Source: Spirosoma terrae (GTDB taxonomy: Bacteria; Bacteroidota; Bacteroidia; Cytophagales; Spirosomataceae). Taken from it: a stretch of DNA of 64,000 bases. Location of the stretch: NCBI RefSeq assembly GCF_010435915.1, contig NZ_JAAFZH010000002.1:248001-312000 (forward strand), written 5' to 3'. Below the pieces are notes generated by a model. It did no database searches, had not been told where the DNA came from, and saw only the letters and a list, made by a program, of their open reading frames with translations. Shown piece after piece: positions 54,552 through 64,000 of this stretch. How positions within the stretch are numbered: position 1 is the first letter of the stretch; each line of letters begins with the position of its first letter. The position numbers and the translations under genes were made by a program.

Positions 54552-56948
54552 TTACTCTGTTTTCTGCACCTCAAAAAATCCGCGTTGAGTGCCAGCCTTG
54601 CCGTCCTGATTGATTCCGTTCACTTCAATCAGATAACGGCCCGATATGTCGGACGAATAGAAATCGATTTGCCCTTTCCCCTGGGCATTTGTCCGTAGAG
54701 AAGGATTCCAGTACAGCAGCGTTCGGGCGTCGGGCAGGCGGCTGGTCTGTTGCTGGGTTGTTACGTAGCGGGGAGCGAAAAATTCTCTCTGTAGCTGCAA
54801 ACCATCATAATCAACTTTCACCAGTCGATCGTCAAGTGGGAATCCCGCCAGATCACCTTTGTAGGTCATGAAGCTAACAATGCCGTTATAAATCGTACTT
54901 CCTACAAAATAACGATTGGTTATTACGTCCAGCTTTTGAATCTTAAGCGGACTGAACGCCATGACTTTGTCGATATTGAAAACCGGAATGCCATCGATCA
55001 TCACCAACGGGTTTTCGCTGAACAATTCACGGTAGGGCGCATTGGGAACGACGAAGTGAAAACGACCCTGCCGTTTGCGGGGCATCACACCAAGTACGTA
55101 TTCACGCAATACGTCTTCCATGGTTGGAAAGCGGGTATAGGCGTCGAGCATATACGTTTCGCTGGGTTTTCCGTAGAAACCGGCACTATCGACCGCCGGG
55201 TACCGATACCGCAGCGACTGATTCCCCCAGAAGTTATTCTGAACCTGCATGGCAACGCTACGGTCCTCGATAGCACTGGTATTCTGCTCGGTGAGCATTA
55301 AGGTGGGTACTGTACTGGTGGGAGGTTGCTCCGAAAAAGGATTGTCGATAGTTAGTTTATACAGACTATCGGCCGGATTCGTTTGGGCATATACCGTTTT
55401 GGCACCGTAGAAGTCCAGCGTCTCGAACAATAACCTTCCCTTAGAATCGCTCTTGGCAAAGAACAGGCGAACCGGTTTTCCGGGTGAGGATAGATAGGCC
55501 GTTACGCCAGGAACGGGGGCATTATTGACCGCTGGGTTGGTGATACGTCCCCGAATCAGTAACCCATTATAATCAGGCAAAAACTGAAAGCCAGCCAACG
55601 CATTGTTTCCCTGACTGGTCAGAATGGTCTCCCATTTGAATCGACGCCAGCCATGGGTCAGCATCAGGTTGTCCGTTGCCCGACGGATTTCGCTGGTTTC
55701 AGGCTGGAAGTAATACGTTGGCGATTCAACAGCGCCTTGCAGGTCAGACGTTAACCATAAATAGCTCACAATATCCTTCGGCGTGAACGACGATAAAGAA
55801 TCGATCCGATAAACGGCTACGGACAAGTCGGCCTGGGCGCTTGTCGACGCGTTGACGGTTGCATCCAGCGTAATTTTACTGCGATGGGGATACTGCTTTA
55901 ACGTAGTGCCCAGTTGTATGGCTAGCGTATCGGTTGGTCGTTTGAAGTATAAACGCTCGCAGACCGGCTGGCGATTCGCATCGAAAAGCGTGACGTGCGA
56001 AATACCATCACCTAGCGCTTTTTTATCGAGTAAAAACAGCGTTTCTCCCTGTAGTGCACGCATCTCCGCTTTTTTAACCGCTTGGCGGGTATGGGCAAAC
56101 AGGTAGACAGACGTAGCGGTTTTCGCAGTTGTATTGACAGTGATTTTTAGCTGGTCTGCGCCCGCATCATCAACCCGCATCGTATAGCCATCGGCGTACA
56201 CGGTGGGCATGGCCTGCGTAATGGACTGCCCCTGATTGGTTCGGATAACGACGCGATACGTATCCGTACTGGCTGGCGTGAACGAAAAGGTGCCGATGCC
56301 GAATTTAAACGTCTTGAATTGAGCTAATGTATCATTTCCAGGGCCTAAAAGCCAACCTCGGGCGTCAACTCCTTTCCCGCCTGGCTCCGTAACTTTGAAG
56401 GCTACGTTGGCCGGTAAACCTTTTACGAGATTACCCCCTTCAGGAAATAGCTGAACACTATAGCTGGGTTTTTCCTGGGCGATTGGTGGATCGAGTGGTT
56501 TAAACGGATTAATGATCGTTAACGGTTGCTCGAAGAAATAGGCCGGGCTAAAATTACGCATCCAGCTTGTATAGGCACGTAGTACGTAGTTGCCCGAGAG
56601 GATGGACGCTGGTAAAAACAGACTGCCGGTTCCGCCTTCTGCCGACAGCGAAACTTTTGTCTGTAGAACGGGTTTGTGGTCCTGCCCCAGCAGTTCGACA
56701 TAGGCAACTTTGCTGATCGAAAGAGGCTTATGGAACGTAGCGTCTACGTAGTTTATCTTAAACCACACCGTTTCGCCGGTAAAATGCGACGACTGATCCA
56801 GGTGTAGAAAAAGCTTTTCCTGAAGTACCTGCTGCCGATACGTATCAAACGATTGCTGGATAGCATCCGTCGATATCAATTGGGCAGTAGCTGACATCCC
56901 TTTCAGAATAAGGACGGGCAATAAAAATTGTTTCAGTATGCGATGCAT
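54552..56948 (-). CDS. MG2-domain and TonB-plug protein
   Basis: 798 residues with a signal peptide (LILKGMSATAQ). The N-terminal half has alpha-2-macroglobulin-like MG folds (KLFLHLDQSSHFTGETVWFK, then GNYVLRAYTSWMRNF). The end carries a receptor plug-like segment (NPLVMIDGIPVFNIDKVMAF, then KIQKLDVITNRYFVGS). There is no TonB barrel, so it is not a receptor itself. This layout is common in Bacteroidota beside TonB receptors, likely periplasmic or outer-membrane lipid-free. Last gene of the four-gene operon; ligand unknown. Confidence 0.82.
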   Translation of the reverse strand: MHRILKQFLLPVLILKGMSATAQLISTDAIQQSFDTYRQQVLQEKLFLHLDQSSHFTGETVWFKINYVDATFHKPLSISKVAYVELLGQDHKPVLQTKVSLSAEGGTGSLFLPASILSGNYVLRAYTSWMRNFSPAYFFEQPLTIINPFKPLDPPIAQEKPSYSVQLFPEGGNLVKGLPANVAFKVTEPGGKGVDARGWLLGPGNDTLAQFKTFKFGIGTFSFTPASTDTYRVVIRTNQGQSITQAMPTVYADGYTMRVDDAGADQLKITVNTTAKTATSVYLFAHTRQAVKKAEMRALQGETLFLLDKKALGDGISHVTLFDANRQPVCERLYFKRPTDTLAIQLGTTLKQYPHRSKITLDATVNASTSAQADLSVAVYRIDSLSSFTPKDIVSYLWLTSDLQGAVESPTYYFQPETSEIRRATDNLMLTHGWRRFKWETILTSQGNNALAGFQFLPDYNGLLIRGRITNPAVNNAPVPGVTAYLSSPGKPVRLFFAKSDSKGRLLFETLDFYGAKTVYAQTNPADSLYKLTIDNPFSEQPPTSTVPTLMLTEQNTSAIEDRSVAMQVQNNFWGNQSLRYRYPAVDSAGFYGKPSETYMLDAYTRFPTMEDVLREYVLGVMPRKRQGRFHFVVPNAPYRELFSENPLVMIDGIPVFNIDKVMAFSPLKIQKLDVITNRYFVGSTIYNGIVSFMTYKGDLAGFPLDDRLVKVDYDGLQLQREFFAPRYVTTQQQTSRLPDARTLLYWNPSLRTNAQGKGQIDFYSSDISGRYLIEVNGINQDGKAGTQRGFFEVQKTE

Positions 56949-56967
56949 CAGATAAGTATGTCAATGT

Positions 56968-58089
56968 CTACTGGTCCCAATAATCTGGTCGTTTCGTTAC
57001 GCCACCTTTTAATCGGCAGTCAACGCAGTCGAATGACGTGGTCAGGTAAAGTCCCATATCAAACGGACTGATAACCGCTGGCTGATATTCCCGAATATCT
57101 GACAGCGATAACGTATCGATCAGGCAGCTGCCATTGCCGGTGAAAATCTGCCAGGGGGGGATCTGGGCTCTACGAATAAAAAGTCGCTTCGTCTCGACGG
57201 TGCCAACCCGGAAGAAACCCATTACAAGTTCGTTGGAATTGGCCACCGGATGAATATTGCCAATAACCATTGACGGCTGTGGGTCAAAAATGGAGCCTAC
57301 GTTCTGGGTTATTTTAGCCAGTTGTTCGTAGTACGAAAAAGCGGGCTCGCTGAGCGCCGTTTGTTTGACCTGAATACTGTATTTGATACCAAGTTTGATG
57401 GACGAACTGGGAATGAACCGTAGCGGACGCTGGCTGATTACATCCTGACTCAGCCGAATGGAGGAGGACAGCTGAATGGTTCTGTCGATATAACTGCCCC
57501 AGCAACGGTAAACATTTTCGGTTCGATCGACAAGTTGATTGTTTTTCAGCTCCAGCGACGACTGGTAAGCCGCAACGTACTCCCAGGCTTCGTCAAACTC
57601 CCACCGATAGTACCGTGTTTTGTTGGTAGGATCGTGCGTATTAACATTGATCTGAATACCATCCGATTGAATCTGCCAGCTAACACTATCGATGGGAGGA
57701 GTGGTATTGACCGGTACAAATTCCGACAGATATTCGGCGCCCTGCGCAGTACGAATCCGTAAGCGATACGTTTCGTTCTGCGACGGCACAACGCCCGACA
57801 GTGTGTAGACACCACCGCTTTCTTCCTGAAGTTTGTAGCTGGCGTTGCTACTACTTTCGATGCTTACCTGGGCTTTGGTTTCAACCGTTGGTGCTTTTGT
57901 ATCGGTCAGGTTTTGCGTACGCGATAATTGAATACTGGTCTTTGTGCTAGGCGCACTATTAAAGAACCCACTCACAACCAGATAACTACCCGGCGATGTG
58001 ACTTCGGGCGGGCGGTAGGGGTCAATACACCCTCCGGCGAGCAGAAGGATAGACCAGGCGAGTAGTTGGCTATAAATGGATTTCTTCAT
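56968..58089 (-). CDS. DUF4249 lipoprotein
   Basis: 373 residues from ATG 58089 (MKKSIYSQLLAW). The signal ends in a lipobox AGGC, and the mature part begins IDPYRPPEV, the typical DUF4249 start. Beta-rich body with SYLVVSGFFNS and a cysteine pair in FDCVDCRLKGG near the end. Family members sit beside TonB receptors in this phylum and are thought to be surface partners that capture the ligand. Follows the receptor gene after 35 bp, so co-transcribed. Confidence 0.9.
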   Translation of the reverse strand: MKKSIYSQLLAWSILLLAGGCIDPYRPPEVTSPGSYLVVSGFFNSAPSTKTSIQLSRTQNLTDTKAPTVETKAQVSIESSSNASYKLQEESGGVYTLSGVVPSQNETYRLRIRTAQGAEYLSEFVPVNTTPPIDSVSWQIQSDGIQINVNTHDPTNKTRYYRWEFDEAWEYVAAYQSSLELKNNQLVDRTENVYRCWGSYIDRTIQLSSSIRLSQDVISQRPLRFIPSSSIKLGIKYSIQVKQTALSEPAFSYYEQLAKITQNVGSIFDPQPSMVIGNIHPVANSNELVMGFFRVGTVETKRLFIRRAQIPPWQIFTGNGSCLIDTLSLSDIREYQPAVISPFDMGLYLTTSFDCVDCRLKGGVTKRPDYWDQ

Positions 58090-58124
58090 GCGTGGAATTT
58101 GCGGCTTAGAGGTCGGCGTCATCC

Positions 58125-60890
58125 TTAAAATCTAAAGTTGTAGGTAATGGACGGAATGGGTTGCCCAAAAATGGATAATCGATAGCCATTGATGACGCCA
58201 TTCTCCGATTTGAAATAGACGGAATACACGTTTCTGCGTCCGGTCAGATTATAGACCGAAATTGTCCAGGAACTATGCGCCAGTTTCCTGACCTTGTGGT
58301 TCCCTTCGATGTTCATCGCAAAATCGGCCCGGTAGTAGTCTGGAACCCGATACTGGTTCCGCTCCGAGTACAGAATCCGCTGAGCCCCATCGAGCGTAAA
58401 CTTCGAAACGGGTAACGTAATGGGCCGCCCGGTGCTATAGGTAAAGTTCAACGACAGGCTGAATCGGCGGTTAATCCGATAGTTGCCAATCATTGTCACA
58501 TCGTGGGGCTTATCGTAGTTGCTTGGATAATAACTGCCCTGATTGATCGTTTCGGCGCTCGTTGGCCCATTGGTACGTAGCAATGTTCGCGCATAGGTGT
58601 AGCTGAGCCAGCCATTCAATTTTCCTGTTGCCTTTTTGACGAGAAACTCAACGCCGTAGGCCATTCCCTGCGCATTAACAACATCGGTTTCGATGTGATG
58701 ATTGAGCAGCAGCACGGCACCGCTCCGGTAATCGAGCAGGTTTTGCATGGTTTTGTAATACACTTCAACCGAGGTTTCAATGGTATTGGTCCGGTTGTTA
58801 CGGTAAAAGCCCAGCGAATACTGATCGCCAATCTGCGGTTTGATATGCGGATCGCTCAGCTTCCAGATGTCGGTTGGGGCAATAACCGTGGTGTTGGACA
58901 GCATCTGAATGTACTGGCGCATCCGGTTAAAACTCGCCTTAATTGACGAAGTTGACGTTAAGGCATAGCGGAGCGAAAAACGATACTCGGGGCCGTGATA
59001 GGTTTTAATGGGCTGGTTATTACTGTACGATACCGTATCGATAATCGTGTTAACAGTTTTGGCTAGACCCGGCGCATACTGAAACACAGACCGTGGACCG
59101 AGATACGTGTAAGCCGAGTAACGTAGCCCACCACTGATCGATAATTTGGGGGTGATGTCAAACTTGTCGCCTACATAAATCGCATTTTCGATACCCTGTT
59201 CGTTGGCCACCACATCGGGCAGGATGAGTGATTCGCTACCCCGTGGCTGAAAATTGCCGGGCGATAGTTTGTAGAGGGTGGAACTGATACCAAAATCAAG
59301 GGAATGCTGATTGCTCGGAAAATAATTGAAATCGGCTTTAAGCTGCGACTGGTTAATACCGAAATTCAGATTATACGCATTTACCGGGTTTTTCTCGCTG
59401 TAGACGTTGTATTTATAGCCGCTGTAACTCCCCGTGAAAACGCTGTATAGTTTATTGTTAATAATGTGTTTCCACTTCAGAGTTGCGGCCTGATTCTGAT
59501 ATTGATACGTCGTGTCGCTGTTGAGTCGGAAACTATCGCTGCTTAAATAGCCGGTCACATACAACGTGTTACGTTCATTGAAATCGTGCGTAACGTGCAG
59601 ATTCAGGTCGTAAAACGAAGCCCGGCTATTATTAAACGCCGTGTTCGGTAACTGACGTAGCAACCAGTCTGAATACGTTGAACGGCCGCCGATAATGAAC
59701 GACGTTTTATCTTTTAATATAGGTCCTTCCAGCGTCAAACGACTCGTGAGCAAGCCGATACCGCCCGAGCCGACCAGTTTCTTTTTGTTGCCATCGCGCG
59801 TCTGGACTTCCAGTACCGATGAGAGTCGGCCGCCAAAACGGGACGGAATACCGCTTTTATAGAGTTCAGCGCTTTTGATGATATCAGGGTTAAACGCCGA
59901 GAAGAATCCAAATAAATGGGAAGTATTGTAAATCATGGCGTCGTTATAGAGAATCAAATTCTGATCAGTGGCCCCTCCGCGCACGTTAAGACCGGTAGAA
60001 CTTTCGCCGACTGATTTTACGCCCGGAAGCGTCAGAATAACACGGAGCAGATCGGCTTCACCCAGCGCCGTCGGCACCTGTTTGATCGTTTTAATATCGA
60101 CCCGCTGCTGGCCCATCTGCATCCCCGATATATTGACGTCTTTCTCGGCTTCGATCACGACTTCTTTCAGGGCTATTACGTCGTCTTCCATCTCAATATC
60201 CAGTTTCCCGTCTGAATACAGAATAATCCGGCGCCGGGCATCTTTCATGCCGATGCTACGTAGTTTCAGGTCATGGCGTCCGCGTGGTAACGTAATGGAA
60301 TAGTAGCCGAACTGGTCGGTTACGGTTCCCATTCGTGGGTTTTCGATGTAGACGGCGGCCCCCACAACGGGTTCGCCGGAGGCTACGTTCCGTATTGAAC
60401 CCGCAATGGTAGACCGGCCCGGCCTGATTGGATTGGTACGTCGGCCGATGTCATATACCTTATCGGGTTCAACGCGTTTGGCTTTGCCAAGCGTCAGGTA
60501 AGCATTGGCCGTTGAGTCGGTAGGGGCGGTGCCACCACCCCGAAAGTAACCAACAGGCAAATCAGTATGGATGGGTTGATCGAATGTAATGTAAATACGT
60601 TGCTGGCGGTCGACGGCGTAGAAATACCGCGTTCCTTCGAAAAGCTGACGAAGTACACTACGTATTGGCTGCTGATCGGCCTGTAGGTTAACAAGCAGGC
60701 TGTCGACATCGCTGGGGTTATAAAAAAAACGGTAGGGGGTACTGCTTTCAATCTGCCGAACGAACTGTTCGAAACGTAGATTGGCAAAATTACCAGTGAT
60801 GGGCTTCTCGGTAGGTTGTTGTGCCTTTACCGTGGTTATGAGGCCAATGACGAACAGAAATGGGATAAGAGTGCGGTAGAGTTGAACCAT
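58125..60890 (-). CDS. TonB-dependent receptor with STN and carboxypeptidase-like domains
   Basis: 921 residues. Order: signal peptide, STN/secretin-like N domain at about 30-110 (LRFEQFVRQIESSTPYRFFY), carboxypeptidase-regulatory-like domain (TIAGSIRNVASGEPVVGAAVY), plug (LLRVILTLPGVKSVGESSTG, LNVRGGATDQNLILYNDAM), and a 22-strand barrel ending SITYNFRF. It imports a ligand through the outer membrane using TonB energy. An STN domain usually signals to an anti-sigma factor, but no sigma or anti-sigma gene is nearby. Overlaps the gene before it by one base. Confidence 0.95.
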   Translation of the reverse strand: MVQLYRTLIPFLFVIGLITTVKAQQPTEKPITGNFANLRFEQFVRQIESSTPYRFFYNPSDVDSLLVNLQADQQPIRSVLRQLFEGTRYFYAVDRQQRIYITFDQPIHTDLPVGYFRGGGTAPTDSTANAYLTLGKAKRVEPDKVYDIGRRTNPIRPGRSTIAGSIRNVASGEPVVGAAVYIENPRMGTVTDQFGYYSITLPRGRHDLKLRSIGMKDARRRIILYSDGKLDIEMEDDVIALKEVVIEAEKDVNISGMQMGQQRVDIKTIKQVPTALGEADLLRVILTLPGVKSVGESSTGLNVRGGATDQNLILYNDAMIYNTSHLFGFFSAFNPDIIKSAELYKSGIPSRFGGRLSSVLEVQTRDGNKKKLVGSGGIGLLTSRLTLEGPILKDKTSFIIGGRSTYSDWLLRQLPNTAFNNSRASFYDLNLHVTHDFNERNTLYVTGYLSSDSFRLNSDTTYQYQNQAATLKWKHIINNKLYSVFTGSYSGYKYNVYSEKNPVNAYNLNFGINQSQLKADFNYFPSNQHSLDFGISSTLYKLSPGNFQPRGSESLILPDVVANEQGIENAIYVGDKFDITPKLSISGGLRYSAYTYLGPRSVFQYAPGLAKTVNTIIDTVSYSNNQPIKTYHGPEYRFSLRYALTSTSSIKASFNRMRQYIQMLSNTTVIAPTDIWKLSDPHIKPQIGDQYSLGFYRNNRTNTIETSVEVYYKTMQNLLDYRSGAVLLLNHHIETDVVNAQGMAYGVEFLVKKATGKLNGWLSYTYARTLLRTNGPTSAETINQGSYYPSNYDKPHDVTMIGNYRINRRFSLSLNFTYSTGRPITLPVSKFTLDGAQRILYSERNQYRVPDYYRADFAMNIEGNHKVRKLAHSSWTISVYNLTGRRNVYSVYFKSENGVINGYRLSIFGQPIPSITYNFRF

Positions 60891-61615
60891 TAGTAAGGCG
60901 TTAATTTTTCATACTGTTGTACTATTGCCGTTATGGCCTCTTCACGCTGCTGATTGAACTTGATTTTGGTTGACCGCAGGTATTTTCGAAGTGTTGCACT
61001 CTGGTCGGGAAACAAGGCAAAGACCGACCGTTTGCTTTTTACTTCGTGATAAGCCCCATCTTTAAAAATGAAGTACCTGTCCCTGACCAGATAATTTCCC
61101 TGATAAACCCGTTGCGACAAATCGTCCTGAACGGTTTTTTTTCGTTTGGCCAGAAACTTGACTGGCCCGTTGTGCAGCACCTGGTAGAAGCCCGTACTCA
61201 CGCCTGCTGCGCTATCGGCCACCAGTCGAACAAACTGATAGTTGCGGAAAGCGAACGAACTGATACGTTCGCTGTGAGGACGAATCCGAAAGACACTTTC
61301 ACTCAGCCGGATGGCCAGCTCGTCGCGAACGATATCGTACTGCATCATGACGTTCTGATGGTCAATCCCATTGTAAGACAGAGACCCCAGTTGCAGACTA
61401 TCCGTTGCGAAGTAAGGATGGATTTTTATTCGTCGGTCGTGCGGAATATGCTCATTGCCATTATAAAGAAGCATATTTTCGGTTAGCGAACCTTTATAGA
61501 GTTGAATGGTCCGATTCTGAGCTAAAGCCAGAAATGAGCTGTCGGAACGGGCGGTTTGGCCGAGGGTATCCGTTACCAGGAAAAAAGATAAAACACTAAG
61601 CGCCAGATAATGCAT
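60890..61615 (-). CDS. Exported protein of unknown function leading the receptor operon
   Basis: 241 residues with a signal peptide (LALSVLSFFLVTDTLGQ). The body has short strands (FATDSLQLGSLSYNG, VRDELAIRLSESVFRIRPHS) and a basic C-terminus (KYLRSTKIKFNQQREEA). No recognised family. Its stop codon and the receptor's ATG share one base (TAATG), so they are translated together. As the first gene of the receptor operon it may be a periplasmic partner of ligand uptake. Confidence 0.75.
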   Translation of the reverse strand: MHYLALSVLSFFLVTDTLGQTARSDSSFLALAQNRTIQLYKGSLTENMLLYNGNEHIPHDRRIKIHPYFATDSLQLGSLSYNGIDHQNVMMQYDIVRDELAIRLSESVFRIRPHSERISSFAFRNYQFVRLVADSAAGVSTGFYQVLHNGPVKFLAKRKKTVQDDLSQRVYQGNYLVRDRYFIFKDGAYHEVKSKRSVFALFPDQSATLRKYLRSTKIKFNQQREEAITAIVQQYEKLTPY

Positions 61616-61926
61616 AGATTAACGTTGACATGCCGATAAGCTGTTCGTCAAAAAGGATGAATTCGTCAGATAATAATGATCACAGCCGTATTTTTCTTAT
61701 ACGGTTCGTTTCTGTAATAAACTAAGCGGTGGAAAAATCCACCTTTGAGACGGTTAAGAAGGTGCTCTGGAACTATGTGTGAGCAGGTAGAAGAACAAAG
61801 ATCAAGAACTGCAAGATATACGCTAGTGATGATACGTACAAGACGTTTGTTGAATAAAGAATTGAAAAGACGGGAGAGTAAGCAGATTGAGGTAAGCAGA
61901 CAGATTGATACGTAAGAGAAACAGAA
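61616..61926. other. Leader region of the receptor operon with two hairpins
   Basis: Two small stems: CCGTAT/ATACGG (61686-61691, 61699-61704) and GGTGGA/TCCACC (61728-61733, 61738-61743). A repeated GTAAGCAGA lies near 61880-61900. No gene seen. Confidence 0.5.
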
Positions 61927-64000
61927 TTAGTCCTGGTTTAATCCTCTTTGTAGAACGTCCTGAATCGCTGGCAATTCGGACTCAACCGTTTGGATATAGG
62001 TGTCGACAAGAGGACCTACTTCTTCGATCCCTTTTTGGGCTTTCACCAGGGCCTCGATGGATAAATTCTGCTCAGTAATTTTTGTTAAACCCATCATCAT
62101 AGCGGGCGCTTTCTGCGTGTGGAGTGTTCGACCAATGGCGGGTACATCCTTATCCTGCAGGGCCAGCTTTAACTCATCCAGTTCTTTAGGGGTTTTGTCA
62201 AGATAAATTTCCAGTAGTTCCAGGGCCAGTTCGGCATCGTTTCCTACTGAATTGAGGAGCGGCTCCAGGGAGAACGTAGCAGGATTTGATGATGGTAGGG
62301 CGGTGGCGGGTTCAAGCAGGGACGAAAATTGAACGTCTTTATGCAGACCATAGTGGAGAATCATTCGTTGCAGATCCTCCATCTGGAACGGTTTCGGCAG
62401 AAAATCATTCATCCCTGCCTGCAAACATTGTTCGCGCTCGCTGGCCAGCGCGTGGGCCGTCATGGCTATAATCGGAATGTTGCTACGTAGCGTATGGCGG
62501 ATGTGATACGTGGTCTGATAGCCATCCATAATCGGCATCTGAATATCCATCAGGATCAGGTCGAAATTCTCTTCCTGAAGCATATCGAGTGCCTGTTGAC
62601 CATTCTCGGCAAGCCGGGCCTGATAGCCCAGGCGTTTGATAACCTGCAGGACCAGCCGCTGATTCATTACGTTATCTTCAACGGCCAGAATTTTCAAAAG
62701 TTTCGTCTCGCTGTCGGTGAGGGCCACGCCAGGGTCCATCGTTTGCCGAATCGATTCAGGCGCAATAGGGTACGTTAATTCAATCGTAAATTCAGAACCT
62801 TTGCCGGGTTCGCTGCTTACGTTAATCGAGCCGCCAAGCATGTGCGTAAGCGACTTTACGATATTGAGACCAAGGCCCGTGCCGCCGTAAAAACGAGTTG
62901 TGAAGTTGCTGGCCTGACGGAAACGTTCAAAAATATGGGGTAGCGCATCAGCGTCGATACCAATGCCGGTATCCTTAACCGAAAACCGAACCCGTACCGA
63001 TTCGTCACGTATACCCTGATTAACAATGTGGGCCGAAACGGAGCCTTCTTTGGTGAATTTGATGGCATTGCTGAGCAAGTTCAGCAGGATTTGGGTAAGG
63101 CGTGTAGGATCGCCCAGAACCAGCGACGGCAACGTAGCATCTACCTCGAAGATCAATTGCAGATTTTTGTCGGCAGCTGCTGGCAGCAACATGGTCTGAA
63201 GCGAAGCCGTTAAGGAATGAATGTTGAATGGAATCGACTCAAGGTCGATCATGCCCGCTTCGATTTTGGATATATCCAGAATGTCGTTGACAATGGTAAG
63301 CAGGTTTTTTCCGGCCGTCTGAATGAGTTTCACATAATCGGCCTGCTCGGTGTTAAGGGGGGTGTGTTCAAGCAGGTTGGAAAACCCGATTACTGAGTTG
63401 AGTGGTGTACGGATCTCGTGGCTCATGTTGGCCAGGAAATTCTGCTTCAACCGGGCCGCCTGTTCCGCCATTTCCTTTGCTTCTTCCAGCCGAAAATGCG
63501 ATTGTGCCCGTTCGCTGATATCAATGCTGGACGAGACAACGTATTGCAGGGTGCCGTCCGTATCAAAAACCGGACTGGCCGAACTCATCAATTGAATCTT
63601 TTTGCCATCAATGTGTACTTCTATATCATCCACCTGACTAGCCTCACCTCTAAGGGCTCTATAGGCTGGTCGGCGTTCAATCGGGTAGGGGTTGCCACTG
63701 GGATATTGATAAAGTTCAACCTTCCTTAACAGTTCAGTGTAGTTCTTTGAGGTACCCAGCGATCCAAACGTTTTCATAGATGCCTGATTGGCATAGTAAA
63801 GAGTACCTTCCTGATCAGTAACCATGATAGAAACAGGTACTGCTTCCAGAAACTGTTTGAGTTGCTGTTCGCTCTGTGCCAGTTTTTTGTTGAGCTGATT
63901 CGTATCGCGCAGGGTTTGAAATAGCCGGTAAATAGCCCAGAGAATGATGAGTAAAGCTGCTGCTGCCCCCACCAGGCTACTGGTTGTCGCATAGTTAGCC
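61927..64000 (-). CDS. Hybrid sensor histidine kinase, N-terminus outside the window
   Basis: The frame stays open to the right edge, so the listed GTG at 63972 is internal. Visible: a membrane helix at the edge, PAS domain (FLEAVPVSIMVTDQEGTLYY), HisKA (NFLANMSHEIRTPLNSVIGF with the phospho-His), HATPase_c (NLLSNAIKFTKEGSVSA, DTGIGID, GGTGLGLNI), receiver (ILAVEDNVMNQ, phospho-Asp in ILMDIQMPIMDG, PKPF) and a C-terminal HPt domain (His in RTLHTQKAPAMMMG). A full multi-step phosphorelay in one protein. Output partner is not in the window. Confidence 0.93.
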   Translation of the reverse strand, partial: ANYATTSSLVGAAAALLIILWAIYRLFQTLRDTNQLNKKLAQSEQQLKQFLEAVPVSIMVTDQEGTLYYANQASMKTFGSLGTSKNYTELLRKVELYQYPSGNPYPIERRPAYRALRGEASQVDDIEVHIDGKKIQLMSSASPVFDTDGTLQYVVSSSIDISERAQSHFRLEEAKEMAEQAARLKQNFLANMSHEIRTPLNSVIGFSNLLEHTPLNTEQADYVKLIQTAGKNLLTIVNDILDISKIEAGMIDLESIPFNIHSLTASLQTMLLPAAADKNLQLIFEVDATLPSLVLGDPTRLTQILLNLLSNAIKFTKEGSVSAHIVNQGIRDESVRVRFSVKDTGIGIDADALPHIFERFRQASNFTTRFYGGTGLGLNIVKSLTHMLGGSINVSSEPGKGSEFTIELTYPIAPESIRQTMDPGVALTDSETKLLKILAVEDNVMNQRLVLQVIKRLGYQARLAENGQQALDMLQEENFDLILMDIQMPIMDGYQTTYHIRHTLRSNIPIIAMTAHALASEREQCLQAGMNDFLPKPFQMEDLQRMILHYGLHKDVQFSSLLEPATALPSSNPATFSLEPLLNSVGNDAELALELLEIYLDKTPKELDELKLALQDKDVPAIGRTLHTQKAPAMMMGLTKITEQNLSIEALVKAQKGIEEVGPLVDTYIQTVESELPAIQDVLQRGLNQD

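Noticed and set aside
61876-61913. Repeated GTAAGCAGA near the kinase end
   Set aside because: Only two short imperfect copies; not enough for a repeat call.

Overview
The window reads as chromosomal DNA of a Bacteroidota bacterium, most likely a Cytophagales member close to Spirosoma. The evidence is a type IX secretion C-terminal sorting domain at the left edge, a SusC-type TonB receptor with an STN domain next to a DUF4249 lipoprotein and an MG2/plug protein, Bacteroidota -7 boxes (TAnnTTTG) in front of several genes, few Shine-Dalgarno sites, and many proteins of families common in this phylum. No tRNA, rRNA, CRISPR array, transposase, integrase or phage gene was seen. This is mostly core and metabolic DNA with one small scrambled accessory patch (about 31.9-34.1 kb).

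Left part (1-12.4 kb): end of a secreted T9SS protein, a rhodanese converging on miaA, an HxlR regulator, a PliI-like secreted protein, an outer-membrane barrel, a BON-LysM protein (kbp), a DUF937 / lipoprotein / trypsin-like peptidase run, an M20 deacylase of the ArgE type, a GH105 hydrolase and manA. Next (12.7-24 kb): a complete RND efflux operon (adaptor, pump, outer-membrane factor), a lone receiver protein, a DUF3299 protein divergent from a NarX-type kinase/LuxR regulator pair, a 1-Cys peroxiredoxin, a small membrane protein and a GH25 lysozyme.

Middle (24-38.9 kb): a GT39-type glycosyltransferase, a 2OG-Fe(II) oxygenase, pgi, two tandem outer-membrane barrel paralogues with unlike disordered N-termini, a siroheme-pathway dehydrogenase overlapping an FMN reductase, then the scrambled patch (a duplicated 3' fragment of a TPR gene, an orphan ORF and a frameshifted lipoprotein). 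It continues with the full TPR gene and a tight minus-strand operon of CitMHS transporter, AtuA-family protein and a separate AtuA ferredoxin-fold domain.

Right part (38.9-64 kb): a minus-strand run of a secreted CxxCH/HEAT dehydrogenase-like protein and four secreted esterases, an SDR/AraC pair, an aldo-keto reductase divergent from a second HxlR regulator, a tandem pair of unrecognised small proteins, two membrane proteins, an OsmC protein, the TonB receptor operon, and a hybrid histidine kinase cut by the right edge.

Two traits recur. Many gene ends carry long, almost perfect hairpins (up to 35-bp arms), often between convergent genes. The hexamer CTACGT/ACGTAG is clearly over-represented (18 in the first 10 kb by eye, about 5 expected). 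Four adjacent paralogue pairs suggest active local duplication. The best candidates for something undescribed are the small HFSLDF paralogue pair (51.9-52.7 kb), the CxxCH/HEAT plus four-esterase operon, and the CitMHS/split-AtuA operon.
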